Part shown: positions 33,857 to 43,116 of the stretch, one piece after another | Numbering within the stretch: position 1 is the first letter of the stretch | Layout: the number at the start of each line of letters is the position of its first letter | Assembly: GCA_036509315.1 (NCBI GenBank) | Contig: DATCFU010000153.1 | Span: forward strand, 1 to 64,000 | Reading direction: 5' to 3' | Source: PALSA-607 sp036509315 | GTDB lineage: Bacteria; Actinomycetota; Actinomycetes; Acidothermales; Acidothermaceae | DNA length: 64,000 nt | The notes under the pieces: generated by a model | Told to the model about the DNA's origin: nothing | Seen by the model: the letters and a program-made list of their open reading frames with translations, nothing else | Databases searched by the model: none | Position numbers and translations under genes: made by a program

Positions 33857-33883
33857 AAAGGCCCTGCCGTCGGCAGGGCCTTT
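33857..33883 (+). terminator. Terminator after the HesB gene
   Basis: AAAGGCCCTGC at 33857-33867 pairs with GCAGGGCCTTT at 33873-33883, loop CGTCG, ending in TTT. A good intrinsic terminator 12 bases after the stop; the A-tract on the left would allow it to work on the other strand too. Confidence 0.88.
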
Positions 33884-33945
33884 GGCATGCCTGCGATGAT
33901 GCTGCACCCGGCAACATGCGGTGCCCGTGCGAGGGGAGTTCGTGA

Positions 33946-34950
33946 GTGATGTCCGAGCAGATGCGCATCGCAGTGACGGGGTCGATCGCCACCGATCACC
34001 TGATGTCCTTTCCTGGGCGGTTCGCCGACCAGTTGATGCCAGATCAGCTGCATACGGTGTCCTTGTCCTTTCTCGTCGACCGCCTGGAGATCCGCCGCGG
34101 CGGTATCGCCGCCAACATCTGTTTCGGAATCGCGGCGTTTGGCTTGCGGCCAATCCTCGTCGGCGCGGTTGGCGCGGACTTCGACGACTACCGCTCTTGG
34201 CTCGAACGGCACGGCGTCGACACCCTGTCGGTGCATGTTTCCGAGTTGCACCACACGGCACGATTCGTATGTACGACCGACACCGACCAGAACCAGATCG
34301 CCTCGTTTTATGCGGGTGCAATGAGCGACGCGAGGTTCATCGAGCTCGGACCAGTAGCCGCGCGGGCGGGCGGCCTCGACCTGGTTGTCATCAGCCCGAA
34401 CGACCCCGAGGCGATGCTGCGACACACTGACGAGTGCCGCGGCCGCGGGTACCGATTCGTAGCGGATCCCTCGCAGCAGCTGACTCGGATGGACGGAGCG
34501 CAGATCCGCAGGCTCATCGAGGGCGCGGCCTTCCTGTTCACCAACGAGTACGAGAAGTCGATGACCGAGACCAAGACCGGATGGTCTGACGCCGAGGTGC
34601 TGTCGCGGGTGGGGGTCAGAGTGACGACCCTCGGCCCGCGCGGGGCGATCATCGAGCAGGCAGGCCAGCCACCGATCACCGTAGCGGCGGTGCCGGAGCG
34701 TGGGCTGGCCGATCCGACGGGTGTGGGCGACGGCTTCCGGGCGGGCTTCTTCGCAGGGCTCGCCTGGGGCGTCGGCCTCGAGCGGTGCGCGCAGATCGGT
34801 TCGTTGCTTGCGACCTACGTGCTGGAAACGGTCGGCCCGCAGGAGTACGAGGTGAAGCCGGGCGCGTTTTTCGACCGCTTTTCAGAGACCTTCGGTGACG
34901 ACGCTGCGGCGGAGCTCGGGCACCTCGTCGACGCCAGTTTGAAGTCCTAG
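33946..34950 (+). CDS. adoK: Adenosine kinase-like PfkB sugar/nucleoside kinase
   Basis: Ribokinase-fold kinase, 334 residues. PfkB motifs: GGIAANICFGIAAFGLRP with the di-Gly start, and the C-terminal anion hole/catalytic DPTGVGDGFRAGF, the exact variant of mycobacterial AdoK. That homologue, next to ctaC in M. tuberculosis as here, phosphorylates adenosine for purine salvage. Start is GTG at 33946 or ATG at 33949; GAGGGGAG at 33931-33938 suits either. Other PfkB substrates (sugars) cannot be excluded from sequence alone. Confidence 0.85.
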   Translation: MMSEQMRIAVTGSIATDHLMSFPGRFADQLMPDQLHTVSLSFLVDRLEIRRGGIAANICFGIAAFGLRPILVGAVGADFDDYRSWLERHGVDTLSVHVSELHHTARFVCTTDTDQNQIASFYAGAMSDARFIELGPVAARAGGLDLVVISPNDPEAMLRHTDECRGRGYRFVADPSQQLTRMDGAQIRRLIEGAAFLFTNEYEKSMTETKTGWSDAEVLSRVGVRVTTLGPRGAIIEQAGQPPITVAAVPERGLADPTGVGDGFRAGFFAGLAWGVGLERCAQIGSLLATYVLETVGPQEYEVKPGAFFDRFSETFGDDAAAELGHLVDASLKS

Positions 34951-35089
34951 TTCGGCGTCTCGCCGCGCCACGTTTTGGGTGGCCCTGTGGGCAGTTGGGC
35001 AACCCGCCTGGAGTAGGGTTTTGCCGACCCCGCACGGGCGGGTGCACATGCCCGTCTGGGCCCGTCCGGCCTGTCACGGAAGGCGACAC

Positions 35090-35929
35090 GTGAGTCCGAG
35101 CACCGACGGATCATCGCGGCAATCCCGCCGTAGGCCTGGCCGGCCCGGTCTGATCCTTCGCTCGGCGATGACGGTCGCGACGCTCATGCTCGTGGCCGGC
35201 TGTTCGAAGAACGACGTTCCGCGATTCGCGATGCCAACGCCGATTACCGCGGAAGGCCACCGCATCCTGTCACTGTGGCAAGGCAGCTGGATCGCTGCGC
35301 TGTTTGTTGGCTGCCTCGTCTGGGGGCTGATCATCTGGTGCGTGATCGCTTACCGCAAACGTGACGAGAGCGCGGCGCCGCAGCTTGCGTTCAACCTGCC
35401 GATCGAGATCCTGTACACGATCGTGCCGGTTATCTTCGTCGGCGTCCTCTTCTATTTCACAGCGCGTGACGAGACCGCGATCGACAAGCTCTCGCCGAAC
35501 CCGCAGGTCACCGTCGAAGTCGTCGGATTTCAGTGGGATTGGCAGTTCAACTATCTGAGCAGCGCCAACGACGCGACCGCCGTGACGATGGCAAGTGTCA
35601 CGGGCGACAACGCCCACGGATCACCAGCAACGCTCGAGTTGCCAGCAGGTGAGTCGGTGCGGTTCAAGCTGGTGTCACCCGACGTGATCCACGCCTTCTG
35701 GGTCCCTGCGTTCTTGTTCAAGCGCGACGTCATCCCCGGGCGTGAGAACGAGTTCGAGGTGCACATCGACGCCGACAAGGCGGGCAACACCTACGAGGGT
35801 CGATGCACCGAGTTCTGCGGACTCAACCACGATCAGATGATTTTCCACGTGAAGATAGTGACTCCGGCGCAGTACCACGCTGACTTGCTGAAGATGGAAG
35901 CCGCCTTCAAGTCGGGGAGCAGCACATGA
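35090..35929 (+). CDS. ctaC: Cytochrome c oxidase subunit II (CtaC), lipoprotein
   Basis: Receives electrons from the bcc complex and passes them to subunit I. 279 residues. The lipobox LVAGC marks a lipid-anchored N-terminus, followed by two membrane helices and the extracytoplasmic CuA domain with CTEFCGLNHDQM (two Cys, His, Met ligands) and H in VIHAFWVP. GTG at 35090 has GGAAGG six bases upstream, so the longer frame starting at 34979 is not used. First gene of ctaCDF; the start of ctaD overlaps its stop in ATGA. Confidence 0.96.
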   Translation: MSPSTDGSSRQSRRRPGRPGLILRSAMTVATLMLVAGCSKNDVPRFAMPTPITAEGHRILSLWQGSWIAALFVGCLVWGLIIWCVIAYRKRDESAAPQLAFNLPIEILYTIVPVIFVGVLFYFTARDETAIDKLSPNPQVTVEVVGFQWDWQFNYLSSANDATAVTMASVTGDNAHGSPATLELPAGESVRFKLVSPDVIHAFWVPAFLFKRDVIPGRENEFEVHIDADKAGNTYEGRCTEFCGLNHDQMIFHVKIVTPAQYHADLLKMEAAFKSGSST

Positions 35930-37614
35930 CCGCCGCAGGCATCGCGCAGCCAATCGTTCGTCCGCGCAAGCGCCGCGGCTCGTCGCTCGTCAACTGGATG
36001 ACCACCACCGACCACAAGCTGATCGGGCAGCTTTACCTGGCGACATCGTTCCTGTTCTTCCTGCTGGCCGGTGTCATGGCGCTGTTGATGCGCGCCGAAC
36101 TGGCCCGGCCAGGCCTTCAGTTCCTTACCAACGAGCAGTACAACCAGCTGTTTACGATGCACGGCACGATCATGTTGCTGCTGTTCGCGACGCCACTGTT
36201 CATCGGCTTTGCAAACGTGATCGTGCCCTTGCAGATCGGTGCACCCGACGTTGCGTTCCCGCGGCTGAACATCTTCAGCTTCTACCTGTTTCTGTTCGGC
36301 GGCCTGATCACCATCGGTGGCTTCCTCACCCCTGGTGGCGCCGCAGACTTCGGCTGGTACGCCTACACACCGCTGACGAACGCGGCCCACTCGCCAGGCG
36401 TCGGCGGCGACATGTGGATCATGGGGCTTGTCGTCTCCGGGCTCGGCACGATCCTTGGCGGCGTGAACTTCGTCACCACCATCATGGTGATGCGTGCACC
36501 CGGCATGACGATGTTCCGGATGCCGATCTTCACCTGGAACATCCTGCTTACTTCCATGTTGGTGTTGCTCGCGTTTCCGGTCCTCGCGGCCGCACTGCTG
36601 TGTCTGGAGGCCGAGCGCAAGCTCGGCGCGCAAATCTTCACCACCGCCAACGGTGGCCCGATCCTGTGGCAGCACTTGTTCTGGTTCTTCGGGCACCCAG
36701 AGGTCTACATCGTCGCGATCCCGTTCTTCGGGATCATCACCGAAATTCTGCCGGTATTCGCCCGCAAGCCAGTGTTCGGCTACAAGGGCCTCGTGTTCGC
36801 GACGATCTCCATCTCTGGCCTGTCCATGACGGTGTGGGCGCACCACATGTTTTCCACCGGTGCGGTGCTACTGCCGTTCTTCTCGTTTATGACGTTCCTG
36901 ATCGCCGTCCCGACTGGCGTGAAGTTCTTCAACTGGATCGGCACGCTCTGGCGTGGCCAACTGAGCTTTGACACTCCGCTGCTCTGGGCGCTGGGATTCC
37001 TCGTGACCTTCCTGTTCGGTGGGCTAACCGGCATCATCCTCGCGTCCCCACCACTCGACTGGCATGTCACTGACACCTACTTCGTTGTTGCGCACTTCCA
37101 CTACGTGCTGTTCGGCACGGTGGTGTTCGCGATGTTCGGCGGGTTCTACTTCTGGTGGCCCAAGATGACCGGCAAGATGCTCGACGAGCGGCTTGGCAAG
37201 GTTCATTTCTGGACGCTGTTCATCGGGTTCCACACCACGTTCCTGGTGCAGCACTGGCTCGGCGTCATCGGCATGCCGCGCCGCATCCCCGACTACCTGC
37301 CCACTGACGGATTCACCACGCTGAACACGGTATCGACCATTGGTGCATTCATCCTCGGGCTCTCTATGTTCCCGTTCTTCTTCAACGTCTGGAAAACCTG
37401 GCGGCATGCGCCGCTGGTCGGCGTCGACGATCCCTGGGGTTGGGGTGCGTCGCTTGAGTGGGCGACCTCGTGTCCACCGCCGCGGCACAACTTCGTTCGC
37501 ATGCCGCGCATCCGTTCGGAGCGGCCGGCGTTCGATCTGCACCACCCCGAACTGACTGGCCGGCCGCGCACACCGGTGGCAGCAGGCACAGCGGTTGAAG
37601 GAGGCAGCGCCTAG
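35926..37614 (+). CDS. ctaD: Cytochrome c oxidase subunit I (CtaD)
   Basis: Heme aa3/CuB proton-pumping core, 562 residues with 12 predicted helices. Diagnostic motifs: LFTMHGTIMLLLF (heme a His), WFFGHPEVYIVAIPFFGIITE (CuB His with the cross-linked Tyr), MTVWAHHMFSTG (paired CuB His) and FVVAHFHYVLFG (heme a3 and a His). The C-terminus adds a cytoplasmic tail (SCPPPRHNFVRMPRIRSE) usual in actinobacteria. It overlaps both ctaC and ctaF, so the trio is one operon. Confidence 0.97.
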   Translation: MTAAGIAQPIVRPRKRRGSSLVNWMTTTDHKLIGQLYLATSFLFFLLAGVMALLMRAELARPGLQFLTNEQYNQLFTMHGTIMLLLFATPLFIGFANVIVPLQIGAPDVAFPRLNIFSFYLFLFGGLITIGGFLTPGGAADFGWYAYTPLTNAAHSPGVGGDMWIMGLVVSGLGTILGGVNFVTTIMVMRAPGMTMFRMPIFTWNILLTSMLVLLAFPVLAAALLCLEAERKLGAQIFTTANGGPILWQHLFWFFGHPEVYIVAIPFFGIITEILPVFARKPVFGYKGLVFATISISGLSMTVWAHHMFSTGAVLLPFFSFMTFLIAVPTGVKFFNWIGTLWRGQLSFDTPLLWALGFLVTFLFGGLTGIILASPPLDWHVTDTYFVVAHFHYVLFGTVVFAMFGGFYFWWPKMTGKMLDERLGKVHFWTLFIGFHTTFLVQHWLGVIGMPRRIPDYLPTDGFTTLNTVSTIGAFILGLSMFPFFFNVWKTWRHAPLVGVDDPWGWGASLEWATSCPPPRHNFVRMPRIRSERPAFDLHHPELTGRPRTPVAAGTAVEGGSA

Positions 37615-38012
37615 TGAAGACCGAAGGTCTGCTCTTTGCGGGTTGCGCGGTCTTCTTCGCGGTCGTCGACATCGTTTACTGGAGTCTGTCGCACGACCCG
37701 ACTGGCACCACGGCGTTGGCGCTTGCGGTAGGTCTCGCGTTCCTCGTGGGTTTCTACCTTTTCGTGACAGGCCGTCGCACGGGGATGCGCCCCGAAGATC
37801 GCCGCGACGCGGAAATCTCTGAATCTGCAGGCGAATTCGGCTTCTTCAGCCCGCACAGCTGGTGGCCCTTGTTCACAGCTGCATCGGTCGCGGTCGTCGC
37901 ACTGGGAGTCGTTTTCGCTTGGTGGCTGGCGATCCTCGGCATGATGTTCGTCATCTTGACGGCGTTCGGCTTCGTGCTCGAGTACTACCGCGGCATTCAC
38001 ATTCAGCAGTAG
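37614..38012 (+). CDS. ctaF: Cytochrome c oxidase subunit IV, actinobacterial type (CtaF)
   Basis: 132-residue small subunit of the actinobacterial bcc-aa3 supercomplex. Four hydrophobic helices in two pairs separated by the conserved loop RTGMRPEDRRDAEISESAGE and FFSPHSWWPL. The GTG at 37614 shares a base with the ctaD stop. Last gene of ctaCDF. No catalytic residues; it stabilises the assembly. Confidence 0.94.
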   Translation: MKTEGLLFAGCAVFFAVVDIVYWSLSHDPTGTTALALAVGLAFLVGFYLFVTGRRTGMRPEDRRDAEISESAGEFGFFSPHSWWPLFTAASVAVVALGVVFAWWLAILGMMFVILTAFGFVLEYYRGIHIQQ

Positions 38013-38036
38013 GCACGCACACCGACGCGGTTGTGT

Positions 38037-38091
38037 CACGTCTCGGACGACCCAGCGGATGAGTCGCGTGCGTCGTCCTCAGTATGACGTG
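38037..38091 (+). terminator. Candidate terminator of ctaCDF
   Basis: Two nested stems: CACGTC (38037-38042) with GACGTG (38086-38091), and GGACGAC (38045-38051) with GTCGTCC (38072-38078). The long inner loop and lack of a U-tract keep this tentative. The rest of 38013-38208 shows no gene. Confidence 0.4.
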
Positions 38092-38208
38092 CGTACTCGC
38101 TCTGCTTATTGGCCGTTGCCGTTATGCACATTCTGCTGAGTCGTGCACAGCTTTAACGGGGCAAGCGGGTCTGCAGAAAGTGTCAGTGGTGGTGGGTAGC
38201 TTCGATCC

Positions 38209-39575
38209 ATGTTGATCGCCGAGGCCGATGTCGATTTCTTTATCGACGAGTGTGACCGTGCGACTGCTGCGTCGTTGTTGCCCGATGCTGGTCCGGGATG
38301 GTGCAACGAAGATCTGCTGGAGTTCGAGCCGGGTCGCACCATGATCGGGTATTTGTCGTTGTTGGACGTGGACAGTCTCGATGAGAACTCGGCATCGATC
38401 ATGCGCACGTTGCTTTGAGCGTCAGCAGGCGTGGCTGGCTGAGATGGGTGTGCGGGTGACTGCGCTGGTCGCTGGTCCGACTCCGCCGGCAGCTGATCCG
38501 AACAGCACCGACATGGTGGAGCGTGACCCGATCGACGCCGGGGCGAATCTGGTCGCGGCGAGTTTGGGGCTGACCAGCGGCGGCGCCCAGACCCGCGTCG
38601 ATACGGCGCGGGCGATCACCGAGATGCTGCCGAGGTGCCAGGTGGCGATGGCGGCGGGGCTCATGGGGTACTGGCATGCGCGGGTGGTCGCCTAGGCGGT
38701 GCGCGACGCCGGCCTGGACGCGGTTGGGATCGCCGTGGTTGACGCGCGGGTCGCCTCGCGGGCCAAAGGGGCAGGGTTGGGCGGCGTTTCGCCGCACGTT
38801 GCGCCGGGCGATCGTGGCTGCGGCCCCCGATCTGCTGTTGGCGGAGCACACGGAGGCGATGGTTCATCGCGGGGCGGACAAGGTCGACCTGTTCGATGCG
38901 GTGATGAGCGAGTTCCGGGTGACCATGTCGAGCATTGACGCTCAAACGGTGTGGTTGGGATTGGACGCCACCGCGCGGCAACTGCAAGCCGCGGCGAAGA
39001 AGGCTGGGCTGGCCGATGAGGGCATCGACGCCTACCGCTCTGATGCTTTGGTGGCGTGGGCCAACGATGCACTGGCGGATCCGAACGCACGACGCCGGCA
39101 CGGGCGGCGCCAACAGGTGCAGTTCATCACCGACCTGCCGTCCCTGCTCGGGTTGGCCGATCACCCGGCTGAGCTGGTCGGTTACGGGCCGGTCCCGGCC
39201 TCGTTGGTGCGTGACGGGGCCGCCGAGGCGGAGTGGCGGCGGCTGATCGTCGAGCCGGTGACTGGGTTCCTGCTGGATTACGGCAGCGTGATCTACCGGC
39301 CACCGGTGGAGCTCGCGGACTATGTGATGGCTCGTGATCGGCGCTGTCGGTTCCCCGGGTGTAACACTCGCGCCACCGTGTGCGACATCGACCACAACAT
39401 TCCCGCTCCCCGCGGGGCTACCTCGGCCAAGAACTGCTGTTGCCTGTGTCGGCGACACCACCGGCTGAAAACTTTCGGCGGTTGGACCGTGCAACTCCAA
39501 CCCGACGGCAGTTGCCTATGGACATCACCAGGCGGGCGCCAGTTCGTGTCCGGCCCACCACCCCAACCCGACTGA
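38209..39575 (+). pseudogene. Broken DUF222/HNH endonuclease (13E12-like)
   Basis: A single ancestral gene in three frames. Piece one (38209-38418) gives the DUF222 start (MLIAEADVDFFIDECDRATAASLLPD); near 38413 the frame shifts to piece two (ERQQAWLAEMGVRVTALV); an in-frame TAG at 38693 interrupts it, and the frame shifts again at GGGG 38768-38771, where one base fewer would restore AKGQGWAAFRRTLRR. The final frame runs intact to the HNH domain: CRFPGCNTR, CDIDHNIPAPRG, CCLCRRHHRLKTFGGW. Three lesions argue against one sequencing error. Such genes are repeated and mobile-like in actinobacteria. It lies between ctaCDF and qcrB. Confidence 0.88.
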
Positions 39576-39592
39576 AGTCGTGGGGGAACCGC

Positions 39593-41329
39593 TCAGTCGG
39601 AGTGACCTTGGCCTGAGGTGAGTTCGGTCTGCTCAGCCGCGGGCAGTTCGCCGTCCGCGTGCCCGCTGCTTGCATGGCCGTCGCCGTGGCCGTTCGTCAA
39701 CGGCTCGACGTCTGGCTCGTACAGGAATCCACCGATGCGACCGCGGACCTTCTCGAGTGGATTGTGGCGCGATTTCGAGCGCACGCCATGCTCGTCGACG
39801 GGCGGCTCTAGTGCCGGCGGCGGTCCTTGACGGTACTCAAGACCCATGCGCGCAACGACATCTTCCGGCAGCGCGGACTCGACCTCGATGAACTCGCCGT
39901 TCGCGAGCATCACAATGCGGCCGGTCTCGTAGCCGTGTTGCGCGCTGTGGGCGTCGCGATACTGCAGACCCAGGCAGATGCGCCGCGTCGCCATGAAGGC
40001 GAGCGGCGGCAGGACGAAGAACGCGACCCGGAACGTCCATGTTGTTGCATAGAGGCTGACGTTGTACTTCTCGGAGATGACGTCGTTGCCGCCGGCGAGC
40101 AGGCACACGCCGAGTTCGGTGAGCACGGCGACACCCAGCGCCGTGCGGCCTGGCCGATTACGCGGCCGGTCGCAGATGTTGTGAATGGCGTAGTCGCGAG
40201 TGACCCACGCTTCAAGGAAGGGGTAAATCGCCATGGCGGTGAACAGGAGGCCGGGAATCACTACAGCCGGAATCAACACGTTCCAGCTGATCGTGTGGCC
40301 ATCGACGTGCGTCTCGAGGTTAGGCATCATGCGAAGCGTGCCCTCGAGCCAGCCGATGTAGAAGTCGGGCTGTGAGCCGGCACCGACCTGCGCTGGGTTG
40401 TAGGGCCCGTACAGCCACACCGGGTTGATCTGCACCAGGGCCGACAAGCCTGCTGTGACGGCGAACGTCGCGAAGAAGAAGCCGCCCGTCTTTGCCATGA
40501 AAGCGGGGTAGAACGGGGCGCCGACCACGTTGTCGTTTGTGCGGTGCTCGCCGGGCCACTGCGTGTGCTTTTGGTGCCACATGATGATCATGTGCGCGGT
40601 GATCAGCGACAGCAGGATGCCCGGCACCAACAAGATGTGGATCGTAAACAGCCGTGGAATGAAGTCAGGCCCGGGGAACTGCCCACCGAACACGAACGAG
40701 CCCAGGTAGGTACCGACGATCGGGATCGATTCGATGATGCCGTAGGCAATCCGCAGGCCGGTGCCCGACAGCAGGTCGTCGGGCAAGGAGTATCCGGCGA
40801 ATCCCTCGAGCAGGCCCAGTGAGACGAGCCCGACGCCGATGAGCCAGTTCGTCTCACGCGGCTTGCGGAACGCGCCGGTGAAGAAGATGCGGCAGCAGTG
40901 CGCCACGATCGCGGCCATGAAGAGCAGGGCTGCCCAGTGGTGGATCTGCCGGATCAGCAGGCCACCGCGCACATCGAACGAGATGCGCAATGTGCTCTCG
41001 AAAGCCTCGGTCATCGGAAGGCCGCGCAACGGCACGTAGTTGCCGTTGGTCGGGTAGATCACGGTATTGGTGCCCGGCCGGAAGAAGAACGTCAGGAACG
41101 TGCCCGAGATCAGCAAGATGACGAACGAGTACAACGCGATCTCGCCGAGCATGAACGACCAGTGGTCGGGAAAGACCTTGTTCAGGTTGCGCTTCAGAAA
41201 GCCAGCAGTGCCAAACCGTTCGTCGACCTCGCCGAGCCCCTTCTTCAGGATCTTCGGCGCGGGCTTTGGGCCAGCGGGGTTGGGTGTCGTGGCCGACTTT
41301 CGGGCGCCACCCGGCCTGATCGTGGTCAT
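39593..41329 (-). CDS. qcrB: Cytochrome bc1 complex cytochrome b subunit (QcrB)
   Basis: Menaquinol-oxidising subunit with two b hemes, 578 residues and about nine helices. The heme ligands are in RQIHHWAALLFMAAIVAH and LFTIHILLVPGI...AHMIIMW; a Q-site stretch GYSLPDDLLSGTG and FPGPDFIP follow. A C-terminal tail is longer and acidic/His-Gly-rich (NGHGDGHASSGHADGE), typical for actinobacteria. ATG at 41327-41329 overlaps the qcrA stop in ATGA; the longer frame is not used. It is convergent with the pseudogene, 17 bases apart. Confidence 0.97.
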   Translation of the reverse strand: MTTIRPGGARKSATTPNPAGPKPAPKILKKGLGEVDERFGTAGFLKRNLNKVFPDHWSFMLGEIALYSFVILLISGTFLTFFFRPGTNTVIYPTNGNYVPLRGLPMTEAFESTLRISFDVRGGLLIRQIHHWAALLFMAAIVAHCCRIFFTGAFRKPRETNWLIGVGLVSLGLLEGFAGYSLPDDLLSGTGLRIAYGIIESIPIVGTYLGSFVFGGQFPGPDFIPRLFTIHILLVPGILLSLITAHMIIMWHQKHTQWPGEHRTNDNVVGAPFYPAFMAKTGGFFFATFAVTAGLSALVQINPVWLYGPYNPAQVGAGSQPDFYIGWLEGTLRMMPNLETHVDGHTISWNVLIPAVVIPGLLFTAMAIYPFLEAWVTRDYAIHNICDRPRNRPGRTALGVAVLTELGVCLLAGGNDVISEKYNVSLYATTWTFRVAFFVLPPLAFMATRRICLGLQYRDAHSAQHGYETGRIVMLANGEFIEVESALPEDVVARMGLEYRQGPPPALEPPVDEHGVRSKSRHNPLEKVRGRIGGFLYEPDVEPLTNGHGDGHASSGHADGELPAAEQTELTSGQGHSD

Positions 41330-42306
41330 GAGCGTTCGAAGAAGCTCGGGCCGACAGGCTGGTCGAACGGCGCGGTGGCGATGAACTCGCCCGCGTCGTT
41401 CACCGAGATCGGCAACTGCGGCAGGGCACGTGCGGCGGGGCCGAAGACGACCTTGCATGCCTTCGGCACATCGAACGTGGATTGGTGACACGGGCACAGC
41501 AACTTGTGGCTCTGCTTTTGGTACAGCCCGATCGGGCACCCGACATGCGTGCAGATCTTCGAGTACGCAACGTGGTCTTGATAGGCCCAGTTCTCCCGGC
41601 CAGGGGCCGGCTTGTTGATTCCGGGCTCAAGCCTGATCAAGAGCACCGGGGTCTTCGCGTAGTCCTCCTCGGACATCTGCTCGACCGGCACCGGCACCAC
41701 TGTCGTGAAGGATCCGACCTCAAGGTCTCCGAGCTTGACTGGGCTTCCGGTCTCGGCGTTCAGGAGTGGCGAGTTCGCCTTCCACAGCGTGGTGTCGAGG
41801 CTCGTACGTGGGAGTGGGCCGAGATCGCGCAGCACCAGCACACCGGGCAACGCGAATAGGCCGAGCGCGAGCCCAAGGGAGCGCTTGATCAGTGAGCGGC
41901 GCGCGATGCCGGTCTCCTCGACGCCGACAACGATGATCTGCGATGCGATTTCGAGGTCGGCGTCAGACGCCGCCAGCGAGTGCCGTTCTTGGACGACTTC
42001 GTGTGCCGGCATGATCCAGCGCACCCACGCGATGATGCCCGCAGCAAGACCGGCGAGTGAAACGGTGAGCGAGATTCCGAGCCAGAAGTTCGACCATCGA
42101 ACATCTTTGGTCGTCGAAAGGGTGGGAATCGCAATGTAAGCCGCGATGAAGCCGATCGTGCCGGCGGCCGACACCAAGAACATCAACGCGATCTTGCGCT
42201 CTGCCCAGTCAGCCTTCTTCGGGTCGGCGTCCTGCGGCCGCACGACGCGTTCGATGATGGGCGGGCGTACCGAGCCCTCGTCGTGCAACTCGACCTGATC
42301 GCTCAT
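41326..42306 (-). CDS. qcrA: Rieske iron-sulfur subunit (QcrA)
   Basis: Carries the [2Fe-2S] cluster that takes the first electron from menaquinol. 326 residues with an actinobacterial arrangement: two close helices (about 48-100), a third after residue 160, then the Rieske domain with CTHVGCPIG and CPCHQSTFD (two Cys, two His). The ATG at 42304-42306 is used; the upstream extension of ten residues is not needed. ATGA overlaps at both ends tie qcrC-qcrA-qcrB together. Confidence 0.97.
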   Translation of the reverse strand: MSDQVELHDEGSVRPPIIERVVRPQDADPKKADWAERKIALMFLVSAAGTIGFIAAYIAIPTLSTTKDVRWSNFWLGISLTVSLAGLAAGIIAWVRWIMPAHEVVQERHSLAASDADLEIASQIIVVGVEETGIARRSLIKRSLGLALGLFALPGVLVLRDLGPLPRTSLDTTLWKANSPLLNAETGSPVKLGDLEVGSFTTVVPVPVEQMSEEDYAKTPVLLIRLEPGINKPAPGRENWAYQDHVAYSKICTHVGCPIGLYQKQSHKLLCPCHQSTFDVPKACKVVFGPAARALPQLPISVNDAGEFIATAPFDQPVGPSFFERS

Positions 42307-43109
42307 CGTGCCCGCCTTGCTCGTGCGCCGATCCACATCGCCACGCCTGCGAGAACGCCAATCCCGGCCAGCCAGGCGACTAGTCCTTCAGCAATGGCTC
42401 CGGACCGACCGAGGTTGAAGCCGCCTGGGTCGGGTTCGGCCTTCATGCCCTGGACGTAGGCGATGATGTCCTGCTTTTGGGCGGTCGTCAGTTGCCGGTC
42501 TCCGAACACCGGCATCGTTCCGGGACCCGTCAGCATCGCTTCGTAGATCTGTTGGTCGGTGGCGTTCTTCAGCGACGGCGCGCTTTTGCCGTATGACAAC
42601 GCACCGCCTTCACCAGTGAAGTTGTGGCAGGAGGAGCAGTTGGTGCGAAAGAGCGTCCCGCCCAGTGCCATATCAGCGTCCGTCGGTGTGTATTGGTCCT
42701 TGCTCGGCACCGACGGGCCAGGCGCCAATGCGGCCACGAATGCAGCGATCTCCGCGGTCTCCGCCGGGGTGTACCGCGGCGGCTTGCGGCGAGCCTCCGC
42801 GTCTGTTGCTTGCAAAGGCATCCGGCCGGTGCTGACCTGGAAGTCGACTGCGGCCGCTCCGACCCCGATGAGCGAGGGCGCGTCGGTGCCACCCTCGGCG
42901 GCAAGTCCGTGGCAGCTTGAGCAGCCCTGTAGATACAGCGCCTTGCCCTGTAAGACTTCTTGGCTGGGGTTGCCTGCCTCCGCGACGCCTGGTCGTTCGG
43001 TGACGAATCCGTAGGCGGTCCCGACGCCGAGCAACGCGCCCACGATCACCGCGTAGCCGGCCAACCGGCGACGTCGGCGACGCGCTCGGGGCTCGGGTGT
43101 TGTCGACAT
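42303..43109 (-). CDS. qcrC: Diheme cytochrome c subunit (QcrC)
   Basis: 268 residues. Basic N-terminus and a signal anchor (about 17-38), two c-type heme sites CSSCHG (C63, C66, H67) and CSSCHN (C158, C161, H162), and a C-terminal membrane helix. The diheme form replaces a soluble cytochrome c and passes electrons directly to CtaC in the supercomplex. It is preceded by ctaE with a seven-base gap and overlaps qcrA. Confidence 0.97.
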   Translation of the reverse strand: MSTTPEPRARRRRRRLAGYAVIVGALLGVGTAYGFVTERPGVAEAGNPSQEVLQGKALYLQGCSSCHGLAAEGGTDAPSLIGVGAAAVDFQVSTGRMPLQATDAEARRKPPRYTPAETAEIAAFVAALAPGPSVPSKDQYTPTDADMALGGTLFRTNCSSCHNFTGEGGALSYGKSAPSLKNATDQQIYEAMLTGPGTMPVFGDRQLTTAQKQDIIAYVQGMKAEPDPGGFNLGRSGAIAEGLVAWLAGIGVLAGVAMWIGARARRAR

Positions 43110-43116
43110 CAGCGGA

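Noticed and set aside
35833..36846. 337-residue minus-strand frame across ctaC and ctaD
   Set aside because: Opposite to genes with complete catalytic motifs; sequence is Asp/Glu/Arg/Gln-rich with no domain.
38676..39575. Treating the 300-residue HNH frame as an intact gene
   Set aside because: Its first 20 or so residues are out of frame with the family; the correct DUF222 start is found in the two upstream frames, so the locus is a pseudogene.
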